14,066 nt of DNA from contig JAQVRY010000036.1 in NCBI GenBank assembly GCA_028700795.1, forward strand, positions 1 to 14,066, read 5' to 3'. The notes beneath the pieces are model-generated. The model did not search any database. It saw nothing but the letters and a program-made list of their open reading frames with translations, and had not been told where the DNA came from. The position numbers were made by a program, and so were the translations under genes. This document shows positions 1-6,359 of this stretch, piece after piece. Source of the DNA: Tissierellia bacterium. GTDB taxonomy: Bacteria > Bacillota > Clostridia > Tissierellales > Sedimentibacteraceae. Numbering within the stretch: the stretch's first letter is position 1; each line of letters starts with the position of its first letter.

Positions 1-20
1 ATATATTTGGAGGTGATATT

Positions 21-449
21 TTGAAATTAAGAGACATTATGTCAAGAGAAATTGCATGTTTAGGTGTAGAAGATACTGTGGAAAAAGCAGCTCAGCTTAT
101 GAAATCTTACAATGTTGGCTCAATACCAATTTGTTCTCAAAACAGCGTAGTTGGTATAATAACTGACAGGGACATTGCTTTAAGGGCAACAGCTGTAGGA
201 GATGATGGTTATTTGCAGGTAAGAAAAGTAATGACTGCAAATCCTGTGGTAGGGACTCCTGATATGGACGTTGATGATGCTGTGAGATTAATGAGTGAAA
301 ACCAGATTAGAAGACTCCCGATTGTTGAAAATAACAGCTTAGTAGGAATGGTTTCATTAGGCGATATTTCTGTTGAACCTAGACTGCAGGATGATGCAGA
401 AATAGCACTTAAAAATATATCAAAGCCTGCAACAAATTGGTTCAGTTAA
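21..449 (+). CDS. CBS-domain pair protein (142 aa)
   Basis: Small soluble protein made almost entirely of two CBS domains, about residues 6-55 and 70-120. Each has the typical end of a CBS repeat: SVVGIITDRDIALR in the first, SLVGMVSLGDIS in the second. CBS pairs of this stand-alone kind usually form dimers that bind adenosine nucleotides (AMP, ATP, SAM) and act as energy or nucleotide sensors. The ligand here cannot be read from the sequence. The start is a TTG codon, chosen because GGAGGTGA lies 5 nt upstream. The promoter is outside the window or cut off at the left edge, so operon membership is unknown. A palindromic repeat begins 5 nt after the stop and may act as its terminator. The family assignment is firm; the cellular role is not. 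Confidence 0.9.
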   Translation: MKLRDIMSREIACLGVEDTVEKAAQLMKSYNVGSIPICSQNSVVGIITDRDIALRATAVGDDGYLQVRKVMTANPVVGTPDMDVDDAVRLMSENQIRRLPIVENNSLVGMVSLGDISVEPRLQDDAEIALKNISKPATNWFS

Positions 450-454
450 AGGTG

Positions 455-528
455 TGTCATTCTGAACGCAGTGAAGAATCTCATGTTCTGCTACTTATGG
501 GATCCTTCGCTAACGCTCAGGATGACAT
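455..528. repeat. 74-bp palindromic element, copy 1 (MITE/REP-like)
   Basis: The two ends are imperfect inverted repeats of about 30 nt. The left arm is 455-484 (starts TGTCATTCTGAACG, ends GAATCTCAT). The right arm is 499-528 (starts GGGATCCTTCGC, ends CTCAGGATGACAT). The 14-nt centre does not pair. The arms have the same sequence type as the two arms at 4984-5015 and 5061-5088. It lies between the convergent CBS and ptb genes and could form a long hairpin that ends transcription from both sides. No coding capacity is seen. Confidence 0.75.
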
Positions 529-569
529 TTTTTTATTTTACTGATGAAGATGACATTTTTTTATTTTAC
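521..569. repeat. Partial 28-bp tandem duplication over the ptb stop codon
   Basis: A 21-nt segment starting GATGACATTTTTTT and ending ATTTTAC occurs exactly at 521-541 and again at 549-569, a period of 28 nt. The first copy overlaps the outer end of the palindromic element. The second carries the last two sense codons and the stop of ptb. The likely origin is a local slip or recombination event after the element inserted. The reading frame of ptb is intact. Confidence 0.8.
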
Positions 570-1466
570 CGCCGAAGCAGACAAAACTATTGATAAATAT
601 TTTTCCTGTGAAGTTGCTCCTCTTGATGCCAATACCACAGGGACTTTTGCTCCCACTATCATTCCTGCCATAGTTGCATCTGCCATTTCTATCAATGCTT
701 TGCACATTATATTTCCTGTCGTTATGCTTGGAACCAATAATAAATCCGCTTCTCCCGTAACGGGGCTTTTGTAACCTTTAATTTGTGCTGATTCTCTGTT
801 GAAAGTCAAATCAACGGAAATAGGTCCTTCAACTATACAGTCTTTTATTTCTCCTGATTGATTCATTTTTTTAAGAATATCTGCATCAACTGTTTCAGGC
901 ATTTTAGGATTTACGGTTTCTACTGCTGCAAGTACTGCAACCTTAGGGCATTCATATCCCATCGCACAGAAAACATCAACAGCATTTTCAAGAATCTGCT
1001 TCTTTTCCTCTGCATTTGGATACATCATCATTCCGCCATCTGTTATAGCTATCAGCTTATGGTATGCCGGCATTTCCAAAAATGCAACATGGGACATTAT
1101 CTTGCCTGTTCTTAGACCTTTCTCTTTGTCAACTACTGCTTTTAGCAGCTCCGCTGTCTGAAGCTTTCCTTTCATAATGAAGTCTGCCTTGTTTGAATGT
1201 ATTAATTCCACTGTTTTTTCTGCAGCTTCCTTGTCACTTTCCGTACAAATAATACTGTTTAAATCATATTCAATATTCATTTCTTTTAATATTTCTGTAA
1301 TTTTTTCTTTATTTCCTATTAATATAGGTTCAACCAATTTGTCTTCAGCTGCTCTGAAGACCGCTTCCAATGTATGCTCATCATGTGCTGCAGCTACGGC
1401 TACACGTTTTTTCGAATCAATTTTTTGAACCTTGTCAATTAAATCTTGGTAATTTTTTAATTCCAT
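561..1466 (-). CDS. ptb: Phosphate butyryltransferase / phosphate acetyltransferase-like
   Basis: A 301-residue enzyme of the PTA_PTB family, the usual Ptb length. Such enzymes convert an acyl-CoA (butyryl- or branched-chain) plus phosphate to acyl phosphate and CoA in the cytosol, the step before ATP formation by butyrate kinase. Supporting segments are KRVAVAAAHDEHTLEAV near the N-terminus, GKIMSHVAFLEMP and ITDGGMMMYPN in the middle, and LLLVPSITTGNIMCKAL followed by VPVVLASRGATSQEK near the C-terminus. The ATG start has GGAGGGT 5 nt upstream. No butyrate kinase gene follows: downstream are only a repeat and the convergent CBS gene, so this is a solo copy. The closely related bifunctional enoyl-CoA hydratase/phosphate acetyltransferase annotation is also possible, and substrate choice cannot be read here. 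Confidence 0.88.
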   Translation of the reverse strand: MELKNYQDLIDKVQKIDSKKRVAVAAAHDEHTLEAVFRAAEDKLVEPILIGNKEKITEILKEMNIEYDLNSIICTESDKEAAEKTVELIHSNKADFIMKGKLQTAELLKAVVDKEKGLRTGKIMSHVAFLEMPAYHKLIAITDGGMMMYPNAEEKKQILENAVDVFCAMGYECPKVAVLAAVETVNPKMPETVDADILKKMNQSGEIKDCIVEGPISVDLTFNRESAQIKGYKSPVTGEADLLLVPSITTGNIMCKALIEMADATMAGMIVGAKVPVVLASRGATSQEKYLSIVLSASAVK

Positions 1467-1518
1467 TTAAACCCTCCACATTAACATTGTTATTTATACC
1501 ATGACATTTTTCAAAATA

Positions 1519-1546
1519 ATTATATCACCATTTCGAAATACTTCAA
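1519..1546 (-). promoter_or_regulatory. ptb promoter with TTTCGAAA palindrome
   Basis: On the minus strand TTGAAG (1541-1546) and TATAAT (1519-1524) are separated by 16 nt. The spacer contains the palindrome ATTTCGAAAT (1530-1539). The same -10 and palindrome arrangement recurs at 10616-10644 before the PAS-AraC gene, which suggests a shared operator. Confidence 0.7.
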
Positions 1547-1550
1547 CCAG

Positions 1551-1582
1551 GATTTCGAGACTTCTTTACCGCTCAGAATCAC
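1551..1582 (-). repeat. Decayed half-copy of the palindromic element
   Basis: Read on the minus strand, this stretch (TGATTCTGAGCGG, then AAAGAAGTCTCG) resembles one arm of the 455-528 element with several substitutions. It abuts the ptb promoter, so ptb has element-like sequence on both sides. The similarity was judged by eye and could be chance. Confidence 0.4.
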
Positions 1583-1618
1583 AAAAAAATGTGTCTTGAA
1601 ATCTCCAAGGCACATTTT
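1583..1618 (-). terminator. Rho-independent terminator of the ferritin-like gene
   Basis: On the minus strand, AAAATGTGCCTTG and CAAGACACATTTT pair over 13 positions with one G-U pair around a 7-nt loop, followed by a run of seven T. It lies 51 nt beyond the stop of the ferritin-like gene. Confidence 0.85.
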
Positions 1619-1668
1619 ACAGATTTTACATATGGTTATGTAAACATATAAGTTGGCTTATCGATTTT

Positions 1669-2160
1669 TTATAAACCTAACTTAAGCAAAGACTGGCTTT
1701 CTTTTTTTCTTTCCAAAACTTTTTTCAAATGGCTTTTTTCTTCATTTAATACAATTTCCATTTCCTCTTTTGCCAAGTCTGGGTAAAGTCTTTGCAATTC
1801 GCTAACAAATAAAACTGCATCCCTTTCAGCTCTTTCGGCTAAATCAAATATTTGGGGTTTTGCAAATATTTTCTTTGCCTTTTCTATCAGCTCATCATCA
1901 AATAAAACATTGCTGTCAATTAACAAATCCACATATTCTGCATCAGATTGTTCTATATCTATGTCCATTTCTTCTGTATATTTGTCAAGAAGTGCTGTGT
2001 AAATCTTCGCATGTCTTTCTTCATCTTGTGCTAAAATTTCAAAAAATTTTTCTCCAATTCTTGCTTCACTTGCGATTGCCCTGTATAGCCTTGTTGCTGC
2101 AGCTTCATTTTCTGCAATAGTTTTAAGTAAGTTTCTTCCATTCCATTTTATGGTACTCAT
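1669..2160 (-). CDS. Ferritin-like / rubrerythrin-type diiron protein
   Basis: A 163-residue four-helix-bundle protein. Likely diiron ligands are E17 or E19 in the first helix (TIAENEAAATRLY), the ExxH of DEERH (E47, H50), and a second pair in ERAERDAV and NEEKSH in the C-terminal half. This matches the ferritin-like superfamily fold of rubrerythrins, but the C-terminal rubredoxin domain (CxxC pairs) is absent. Such proteins handle iron or reduce peroxide in anaerobes. The ATG start has AGGAGGA upstream. It begins 59 nt after the metal-efflux ATPase on the same strand and no convincing promoter is visible in the gap, so read-through from the cad operon is possible. A strong terminator follows. 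The family is clear; the exact activity is not. Confidence 0.85.
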   Translation of the reverse strand: MSTIKWNGRNLLKTIAENEAAATRLYRAIASEARIGEKFFEILAQDEERHAKIYTALLDKYTEEMDIDIEQSDAEYVDLLIDSNVLFDDELIEKAKKIFAKPQIFDLAERAERDAVLFVSELQRLYPDLAKEEMEIVLNEEKSHLKKVLERKKESQSLLKLGL

Positions 2161-2181
2161 GCTTCGTCCTCCTTTATAATA

Positions 2182-2239
2182 TATAAGTACTTATACCCTT
2201 AGAACTTATTTTTAAACATTTAATTATTAAGTCTAAGGG
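2182..2239 (-). promoter_or_regulatory. Palindrome and long hairpin between ATPase and ferritin-like genes
   Basis: A perfect 14-bp palindrome TATAAGTACTTATA (2182-2195) lies just before the SD of the ferritin-like gene. Directly next to it, CCCTTAGAACTTA (2196-2208) pairs with TAAGTCTAAGGG (2228-2239) with one bulged A. The 2228-2239 arm lies inside the last codons of the ATPase. No T-run follows, so the hairpin may attenuate or process a cadC-cadA-ferritin transcript rather than end it. Inference from sequence symmetry only. Confidence 0.4.
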
Positions 2240-4055
2240 CTCTCATAGCATTCAAAACTGCTATAAATGTTACTCCCACATCTGCAAATACAGCAGCCCA
2301 CAAGCTTGTAAGACCGAAGGTGCTAAGAATTAAAATTATTACTTTTACGGATATGGCAAAAATAATGTTTTGATATGCAATTTTTAGTGTATTTTTGGAA
2401 ATTTCTATGGCTGATGCTATTTTTGACAGCTCATCTGTCATAATTACAACATCGGCAGCTTCAATTGCAGCATCCGAGCCAAGGGCTCCCATTGCAACTC
2501 CCACATCAGCTCTTGCCAAAACAGGGGCGTCATTAATGCCATCTCCCACAAACATCAAAGTACCTTTTTCTGATTTTTGAGAAATTAATTCTTCTACCTT
2601 TTCAACCTTGTCTGCAGGCAATAATTCGGAATAAACCCTGTCAATTCCCAATTCCGCCGCAGTATTTATTCCTGCTGTTTCACTGTCACCGGTAAGCATT
2701 ACTATATCCTTGATATTATGTTTCTTTAGAACACTTACAGCTTCTGAAGCATCATCCTTTACCTGGTCTGCAATCATAATATACCCTGCATATTCTCCGT
2801 CTGCAGCAATATGGACTATAGTTCCTTCAGGTGTTTCTCTATTGTATGGAATTTTAAATTTTTCCATAAGCTTATCATTTCCGGCCAAAACTTTTATATT
2901 CTCTACAACTGCAGATACACCGTGTCCTGAAATTTCTTCCACTTGAGAAATTTTTTGAATGTCAATGTCTTTTTTATATGCTTCCTTTAATGAAGCGGAA
3001 ATCGGGTGATTTGAATAACTTTCAGCATAAACTGCAAGTTTAAGCAGCTCCTCGGGCTGAACTTTCTCGGAATGAATTTTTTGTACTTTGAAAACACCCT
3101 TAGTTAATGTTCCCGTTTTGTCAAATACAATTATTTCGGTTTTCGCCATGGCTTCCAAGTAATTGCTCCCTTTTACAAGAATTCCGTTTTTAGAAGCACC
3201 TCCTATTCCTCCGAAAAAGCTCAGAGGAACTGAAATTACCAATGCACAAGGACACGATACCACCAAAAATGCCAACGACCTGTAAATCCACTCATTAAAT
3301 GTAGCATCCTTAATAATCAATGGAGGTATTATTGCGAGAATAACTGCTATTACAACCACAACGGGTGTGTAAATTCTGGCAAATCTTGTGATGAATTTCT
3401 CCGATTTAGATTTCCTGCTGCTTGCATTTTCAACTAATTCCAATATCTTATTTACCGTAGATTCGCTATAGAGCTTTGTAACCTTTGCGCTGAGCAAACC
3501 ATTTATATTAATACAGCCACTTAACAATTCACTTCCCAAAATTACTTCCCTTGGAATTGACTCTCCTGTAAGTGCTGATGTGTCAAGCATTGAGTTTCCC
3601 TCTACAACAACGCCGTCAAGGGGAACTCTTTCTCCGGCTTTTATTACGATTATTTCACCTATCTCCACTTCTTCAGGAGATATTGTAACTACTTCGCCAT
3701 TTCTTAATACATTTGCATAATCAGGACGAATATCCATCAAGCTTGAAATAGATCTTCTGGATTGTCCCACCGCATAGCTTTGAAACAATTCTCCTACCTG
3801 ATAAAAAAGCATTACAGCAACACCTTCAGGGGCTTCTCCTATTAAAAACGCTCCAATTGAAGCAATAGACATCAGAAAGTTTTCATCAAAAACTTCTCCA
3901 TCTTTAATGTTATATATGGCTCTTTTTACTACATCACTGCCGGCTAATATATAGCTTATTGCAAACATTATTAATTTTAATTGACTGTTATTTAAAATTA
4001 TTGCAGAAACAAAAAATATTGAACTTATTACTAACCGCCATAATAATTTTTTCAT
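2220..4055 (-). CDS. cadA: P1B-type Zn2+/Cd2+/Pb2+-exporting ATPase (CadA/ZntA type)
   Basis: A 611-residue membrane pump that exports soft divalent metals using ATP. Visible motifs in order: actuator TGES (163-166), the CPC transport motif (C268-C270) in a membrane helix, the phosphorylated DKTGTLT (D312), the HP dipeptide typical of P1B pumps (350-351), TGDS (455-458) and GDGINDAP (504-511). K571 in the next helix and the D592-V-G motif in the last helix fit the Zn/Cd/Pb subgroup rather than copper pumps. The usual N-terminal metal-binding HMA domain with CxxC is missing: the protein starts directly with membrane helices, so it is shorter than typical CadA. The start has AGGAGAA upstream and lies 30 nt after the CadC-like repressor gene, so the two form an operon. 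The cation specificity is inferred. Confidence 0.93.
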   Translation of the reverse strand: MKKLLWRLVISSIFFVSAIILNNSQLKLIMFAISYILAGSDVVKRAIYNIKDGEVFDENFLMSIASIGAFLIGEAPEGVAVMLFYQVGELFQSYAVGQSRRSISSLMDIRPDYANVLRNGEVVTISPEEVEIGEIIVIKAGERVPLDGVVVEGNSMLDTSALTGESIPREVILGSELLSGCININGLLSAKVTKLYSESTVNKILELVENASSRKSKSEKFITRFARIYTPVVVVIAVILAIIPPLIIKDATFNEWIYRSLAFLVVSCPCALVISVPLSFFGGIGGASKNGILVKGSNYLEAMAKTEIIVFDKTGTLTKGVFKVQKIHSEKVQPEELLKLAVYAESYSNHPISASLKEAYKKDIDIQKISQVEEISGHGVSAVVENIKVLAGNDKLMEKFKIPYNRETPEGTIVHIAADGEYAGYIMIADQVKDDASEAVSVLKKHNIKDIVMLTGDSETAGINTAAELGIDRVYSELLPADKVEKVEELISQKSEKGTLMFVGDGINDAPVLARADVGVAMGALGSDAAIEAADVVIMTDELSKIASAIEISKNTLKIAYQNIIFAISVKVIILILSTFGLTSLWAAVFADVGVTFIAVLNAMRALRLNN

Positions 4056-4085
4056 ATAGTTCTCCTGTTAAGCTATTTCATTGAT

Positions 4086-4457
4086 TTATTCGTTATACTT
4101 TTCTTTGATATGTTCCATGCCTATTTCGTAAATATCTTTTATATGCTTGTCCTTTAGTGAATAAAAAACCGTCTTGCCTTCTTTTCTGAACTTAACTAAA
4201 TTTGCATTCCTTAATGCACGAAGCTGATGAGAAATGGCTGACTTGGTCATATTCAATAAAACAGCAATGTCACACACACACATTTCGCTTTCATCCAGTG
4301 CCCATATTATTCTCATTCTTGTGCTGTCACCTAACACCTTAAAAAAATCTGATAAATCATAGATATCTTCATCATACGGCATTTTCTTTTTAACTTCGTT
4401 AACAATATCTCCATGAATAACTTCACAATCACAGATTAGCTCTTCATTAGCGGACAT
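4086..4457 (-). CDS. cadC: ArsR/SmtB-family metal-sensing repressor (CadC-like)
   Basis: A 123-residue winged-helix repressor that releases DNA when it binds metal. It has both classical sensor sites. Cysteines C9 and C11 in the N-terminal arm with C60 and C62 in the MCVCD motif form the alpha3N thiolate site used for Cd/Pb/Zn. D103, H105, H116 and E119 match exactly the alpha5 pattern D-x-H-x10-H-x2-E of zinc sensors. The recognition helix is in NMTKSAISHQLRALRNANLV. The ATG start has AAGGAGGT upstream. It is the first gene of an operon with the ATPase and probably represses its own promoter through the two repeats at 4475-4526. The inducing metal (Cd, Pb or Zn) is inferred from site composition. 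Confidence 0.93.
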   Translation of the reverse strand: MSANEELICDCEVIHGDIVNEVKKKMPYDEDIYDLSDFFKVLGDSTRMRIIWALDESEMCVCDIAVLLNMTKSAISHQLRALRNANLVKFRKEGKTVFYSLKDKHIKDIYEIGMEHIKEKYNE

Positions 4458-4474
4458 TTTTTACCTCCTTCTTA

Positions 4475-4533
4475 GTTGAATAGTTGTTCAACCGTTTAAT
4501 TATATTATAGTTGAATAGCTGCTCAATTGTCAA
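4475..4533 (-). promoter_or_regulatory. cadC promoter with two SmtB/CadC-type operators
   Basis: On the minus strand TTGACA (4528-4533) and TATAAT (4504-4509) are 18 bp apart. One operator-like inverted repeat, TTGAATAGCTGCTCAA (4511-4526), fills the spacer. A second, GTTGAATAGTTGTTCAAC (4475-4492), lies just past the expected transcription start. The two repeats are 35 bp apart in the same orientation. Both placements would block RNA polymerase when the repressor is bound. Confidence 0.85.
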
Positions 4534-4579
4534 GAGGGTTTTTTAGAAATTTATGTATCAAATATTTGAGTTAATCCTT

Positions 4580-4622
4580 TAAGAACCGTCCCCGATGGAA
4601 GATGGACTCTCTATGGTTCCTC
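4580..4622 (-). repeat. REP-like palindrome at the end of the acidic small gene
   Basis: On the minus strand AGGAACC pairs with GGTTCTT and, inside it, GTCC with GGAC. The 3' half reads GGGGACGGTTCTTAAAGG. The element covers the last codons and the stop of the small gene and probably acts as its transcription end. It shares the GGGGAC end with the hairpin element at 11409-11467. Confidence 0.5.
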
Positions 4623-4910
4623 GGAATCTGTTCCATGAGAAAAATCAATGATCTCTGACTGTGAAAGAATTGCTCCTGTATCGGAGAATTCTACAATTTC
4701 ATCATCTTCTGCCCCTTCTCCTGCAGGCATTTCATCAACGTCGGGACTTGATGTTTCTTTTTCTGAATCAAGATTGTGTTTTCCTGTTTTGTCAACTACA
4801 TAATAACGAGTAAAAGGAGATTTTCTGCCTTCCACTAAATTATACTTTTCAATTATTTTTTCATCAAGGGGAACTAAACCATTTTCTGTCTGTAAAAATA
4901 ATTCTTTCAT
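4611..4910 (-). CDS. Acidic small protein of unknown function (99 aa)
   Basis: Not recognised. The N-terminal half (MKELFLQTENGLVPLDEKI, then a YNLVEGRKSPFTRYYVVDKTG-type segment) looks folded and basic. The C-terminal half is strongly acidic and rich in D, E, S and G, with no cysteines, membrane segments or signal peptide, so a disordered cytosolic tail is likely. The open frame extends upstream to 4973, but the start at 4910 is preferred because GGAGAG lies 5 nt before it and a good promoter sits inside the extension. The last codons lie inside a REP-like palindrome, so the present C-terminus may have been changed by that insertion. It is a single-gene unit between the cad operon and thioredoxin, with nothing in the context to suggest a job. 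Confidence 0.6.
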   Translation of the reverse strand: MKELFLQTENGLVPLDEKIIEKYNLVEGRKSPFTRYYVVDKTGKHNLDSEKETSSPDVDEMPAGEGAEDDEIVEFSDTGAILSQSEIIDFSHGTDSEEP

Positions 4911-4928
4911 TTTTCTCTCCAGTGTTTT

Positions 4929-4958
4929 TTTATAGTATATCCTTTTAATATAATTCAA
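4929..4958 (-). promoter_or_regulatory. Promoter of the acidic small gene
   Basis: TTGAAT (4953-4958) and TATAAA (4929-4934) on the minus strand with an 18-bp spacer, ending 18 nt before the chosen start codon at 4910. Confidence 0.5.
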
Positions 4959-4983
4959 TGAAAGATTTCTCATTTTGTTTATT

Positions 4984-5088
4984 GGATTCTTCGGGCTAAA
5001 GCCTTCAGAATGACAATTAAAACGGATTATTCATAGTAATAACATTGATGCCATAGCTTCTCATCCTGAACGATAGTGAAGGATCTCA
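4984..5088. repeat. Inverted pair of the palindromic element, copies 2 and 3
   Basis: The arm 4984-5015 (GGATTCTTCGGG ... CTTCAGAATGACA) and the arm 5061-5088 (TCATCCTGAACG ... GAAGGATCTCA) are each similar to an arm of the 455-528 element, but here the TGACA/TCAT ends face inward around a 45-nt unrelated centre. So the mobile or duplicating unit is the single arm of about 30 nt, not one fixed palindrome. It fills the divergent region between the acidic small gene and trxA. A short perfect hairpin GTGACT-T-AGTCAC follows at 5094-5106. Confidence 0.65.
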
Positions 5089-5116
5089 TCTTTGTGACTT
5101 AGTCACTGCAATAATA

Positions 5117-5144
5117 TTTAAAACCGATAAAATAAAACTATAAT
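5117..5144 (+). promoter_or_regulatory. Probable trxA promoter
   Basis: TATAAT at 5139-5144 with TTTAAA at 5117-5122 (16-bp spacer). The -35 match is modest. The predicted start is about 15 nt upstream of the Met codon, close to the SD (AAAGGAGAT), so the leader is very short. Confidence 0.45.
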
Positions 5145-5166
5145 AGATTAAAAGGAGATTAAGAAT

Positions 5167-5478
5167 ATGAATACAGTAAAAATTACAAGTGACAACTTCG
5201 AACAAGAAGTTTTAAAATCAAATAAGCCCGTACTATTAGATTTCTGGGCAGCTTGGTGCGGTCCCTGCAAAATGATTTCTCCAATAGTAGAAGAAATAGC
5301 AGGTGAAGTTACTGATACTAAAGTAGGTAAGGTTAATATAGATGAGCAGCCGGAATTAGCATCAGCATTCGGCATTATGAGTATACCAACGTTGGTAGCT
5401 ATTAAAGACGGAAAAGTTGTAAACAAAATGGTTGGAGTAAGACCTAAAGCTTCAATATTACAAATGTTAGCATCATAG
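5167..5478 (+). CDS. trxA: Thioredoxin
   Basis: A 103-residue thioredoxin, the standard length. It reduces disulfides of cytosolic proteins using electrons from thioredoxin reductase. The active site is WCGPC in the context LLDFWAAWCGPCKMISP, and the cis-proline loop is IMSIPTLV. D in LLDFW is the conserved buried acid. The ATG start has AAAGGAGAT upstream. It is transcribed alone: no reductase gene is near, the promoter is in the 193-nt gap after the repeat island, and a perfect terminator follows. The preceding palindromic arms could affect its expression. Confidence 0.96.
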   Translation: MNTVKITSDNFEQEVLKSNKPVLLDFWAAWCGPCKMISPIVEEIAGEVTDTKVGKVNIDEQPELASAFGIMSIPTLVAIKDGKVVNKMVGVRPKASILQMLAS

Positions 5479-5566
5479 CATTTTTTCTCCTCCAAAGATA
5501 GTGTTTTACACCATAAAAATATAGAACCCCAAATAATTTAAACCCCCATGATTATAGAACCACGAG

Positions 5567-5591
5567 AAAGGCAGCATACGCTGCCTTTTTT
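5567..5591 (+). terminator. Terminator of trxA
   Basis: GGCAGC (5570-5575), loop ATAC, GCTGCC (5580-5585), followed by six T. Flanking A and T residues extend the stem. The stop of trxA is about 90 nt upstream. The gap between contains two AT-rich copies of ATAGAACC and nothing else recognised. Confidence 0.92.
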
Positions 5592-5592
5592 G

Positions 5593-5628
5593 TTGAAATT
5601 ATAAAAATAAGTTGATATAATCAACTTA
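5593..5628 (+). promoter_or_regulatory. Promoter of the TraX-family gene with palindrome over the -10
   Basis: TTGAAA (5593-5598) and TATAAT (5616-5621) with a 17-bp spacer. A perfect inverted repeat AAGTTGAT-ATA-ATCAACTT (5609-5627) is centred on the -10, with one further T-A pair outside. This is ideal placement for a dimeric repressor. The half sites resemble TTGAT/ATCAA of FNR/CRP-like sites but with a 3-nt rather than 4-nt gap. Confidence 0.7.
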
Positions 5629-5658
5629 CATTAATAACAAAGTATATATGGAGAAATC

Positions 5659-6309
5659 ATGAGCAGTTTAGCATTAAAATTAACAGCACTTTTTACAATG
5701 ATAATCGATCATTACGGAGCAATTTTTCAAAGTGATATAATTACTTACAGAATAATAGGAAGATTAGCATTCCCTATATATTGTTTTTTGTTGGTTGAAG
5801 GATATTTTCATACAAGCAATATAAAAAAATACGCTGCAAGATTGCTGATATTTGCTTTCATTTCAGAAATACCCTTTGATTTGGCATTCTATGGTGAAAT
5901 CGGTTTTGAGCATCAAAATATATTTTTTACTCTCTTCATTGGCTTAACAGCAGTATATATTATTGATAACAAGAAAATAAATGTTAACAACAATGCATTG
6001 ATAGTTTTTGCAGCTTCTGTTTTAGCAAGCCTGCTTCGAACAGATTATCAATTTATAGGAATTATTTATATTTTTACCTTTTATTCTATGAGAAATCAAC
6101 CAAAAAATAAAAAATTCACCGTTTTAGCTTTAATCATGTCTGTAGTAAATATAGCTGCAGGCTGGTTACAGGAGTTCTCACTTCTTGCCTTAGTACCTAT
6201 CTATTATTACAACAATAAACAAGGAAGAAAAAACAAAATTCTTCAAATAAGCTTTTATATAGCTTATCCGCTGCACCTGATGATATTTTATTTGATAAAT
6301 ACCTATTAA
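5659..6309 (+). CDS. TraX-family polytopic membrane protein
   Basis: A 216-residue integral membrane protein with about six to seven hydrophobic helices. Family marks are LTALFTMIIDHYGAIF at the N-terminus, RIIGRLAFPIYCFLLVEGYF, FAFISEIPFDLAF and HQNIFFTLFIGL. The TraX family is named after the enzyme that acetylates F-pilin, but most chromosomal Firmicute members have no known substrate, and a membrane acyltransferase role is only inferred. The ATG start has GGAGA upstream. It is a single gene with its own promoter carrying a perfect palindrome, so it appears to be tightly regulated. No pilus or conjugation genes are nearby. Confidence 0.85.
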   Translation: MSSLALKLTALFTMIIDHYGAIFQSDIITYRIIGRLAFPIYCFLLVEGYFHTSNIKKYAARLLIFAFISEIPFDLAFYGEIGFEHQNIFFTLFIGLTAVYIIDNKKINVNNNALIVFAASVLASLLRTDYQFIGIIYIFTFYSMRNQPKNKKFTVLALIMSVVNIAAGWLQEFSLLALVPIYYYNNKQGRKNKILQISFYIAYPLHLMIFYLINTY

Positions 6310-6315
6310 ACAAAA

Positions 6316-6337
6316 ACATCGTTCCAAGGAACGATGT
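6316..6337. terminator. Bidirectional terminator between convergent genes
   Basis: Perfect inverted repeat ACATCGTTCC-AA-GGAACGATGT. On the minus strand it is followed by TTTTTGTTT, a good terminator for the flavin reductase-like gene. On the plus strand the T content after it is weaker, but it lies 6 nt after the TraX-family stop. Confidence 0.8.
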
Positions 6338-6359
6338 CAACTTATTTACATACTAAATG

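Noticed and set aside
544..774. Plus-strand open frame over the 3' end of ptb
   Set aside because: It is antisense to a clear Ptb C-terminus and has no SD; it begins in the tandem duplication.
1530..1539. CodY site at the ptb promoter
   Set aside because: The CodY motif has TTTTC-W-GAAAA; here there is no central base between TTTC and GAAA and the outer bases differ.
4911..4973. Longer N-terminus for the acidic small protein (start at 4973)
   Set aside because: No SD before 4973, while GGAGAG and a promoter lie between it and the Met at 4910.
5148..5495. Minus-strand open frame covering thioredoxin
   Set aside because: Thioredoxin on the plus strand is unambiguous; the antisense frame has no domain features.
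5609..5627. FNR-type site at the TraX-family promoter
   Set aside because: Half sites TTGAT and ATCAA are separated by 3 nt, not the 4 nt of FNR sites, and the host is a probable strict anaerobe. Kept only as an unassigned palindrome.
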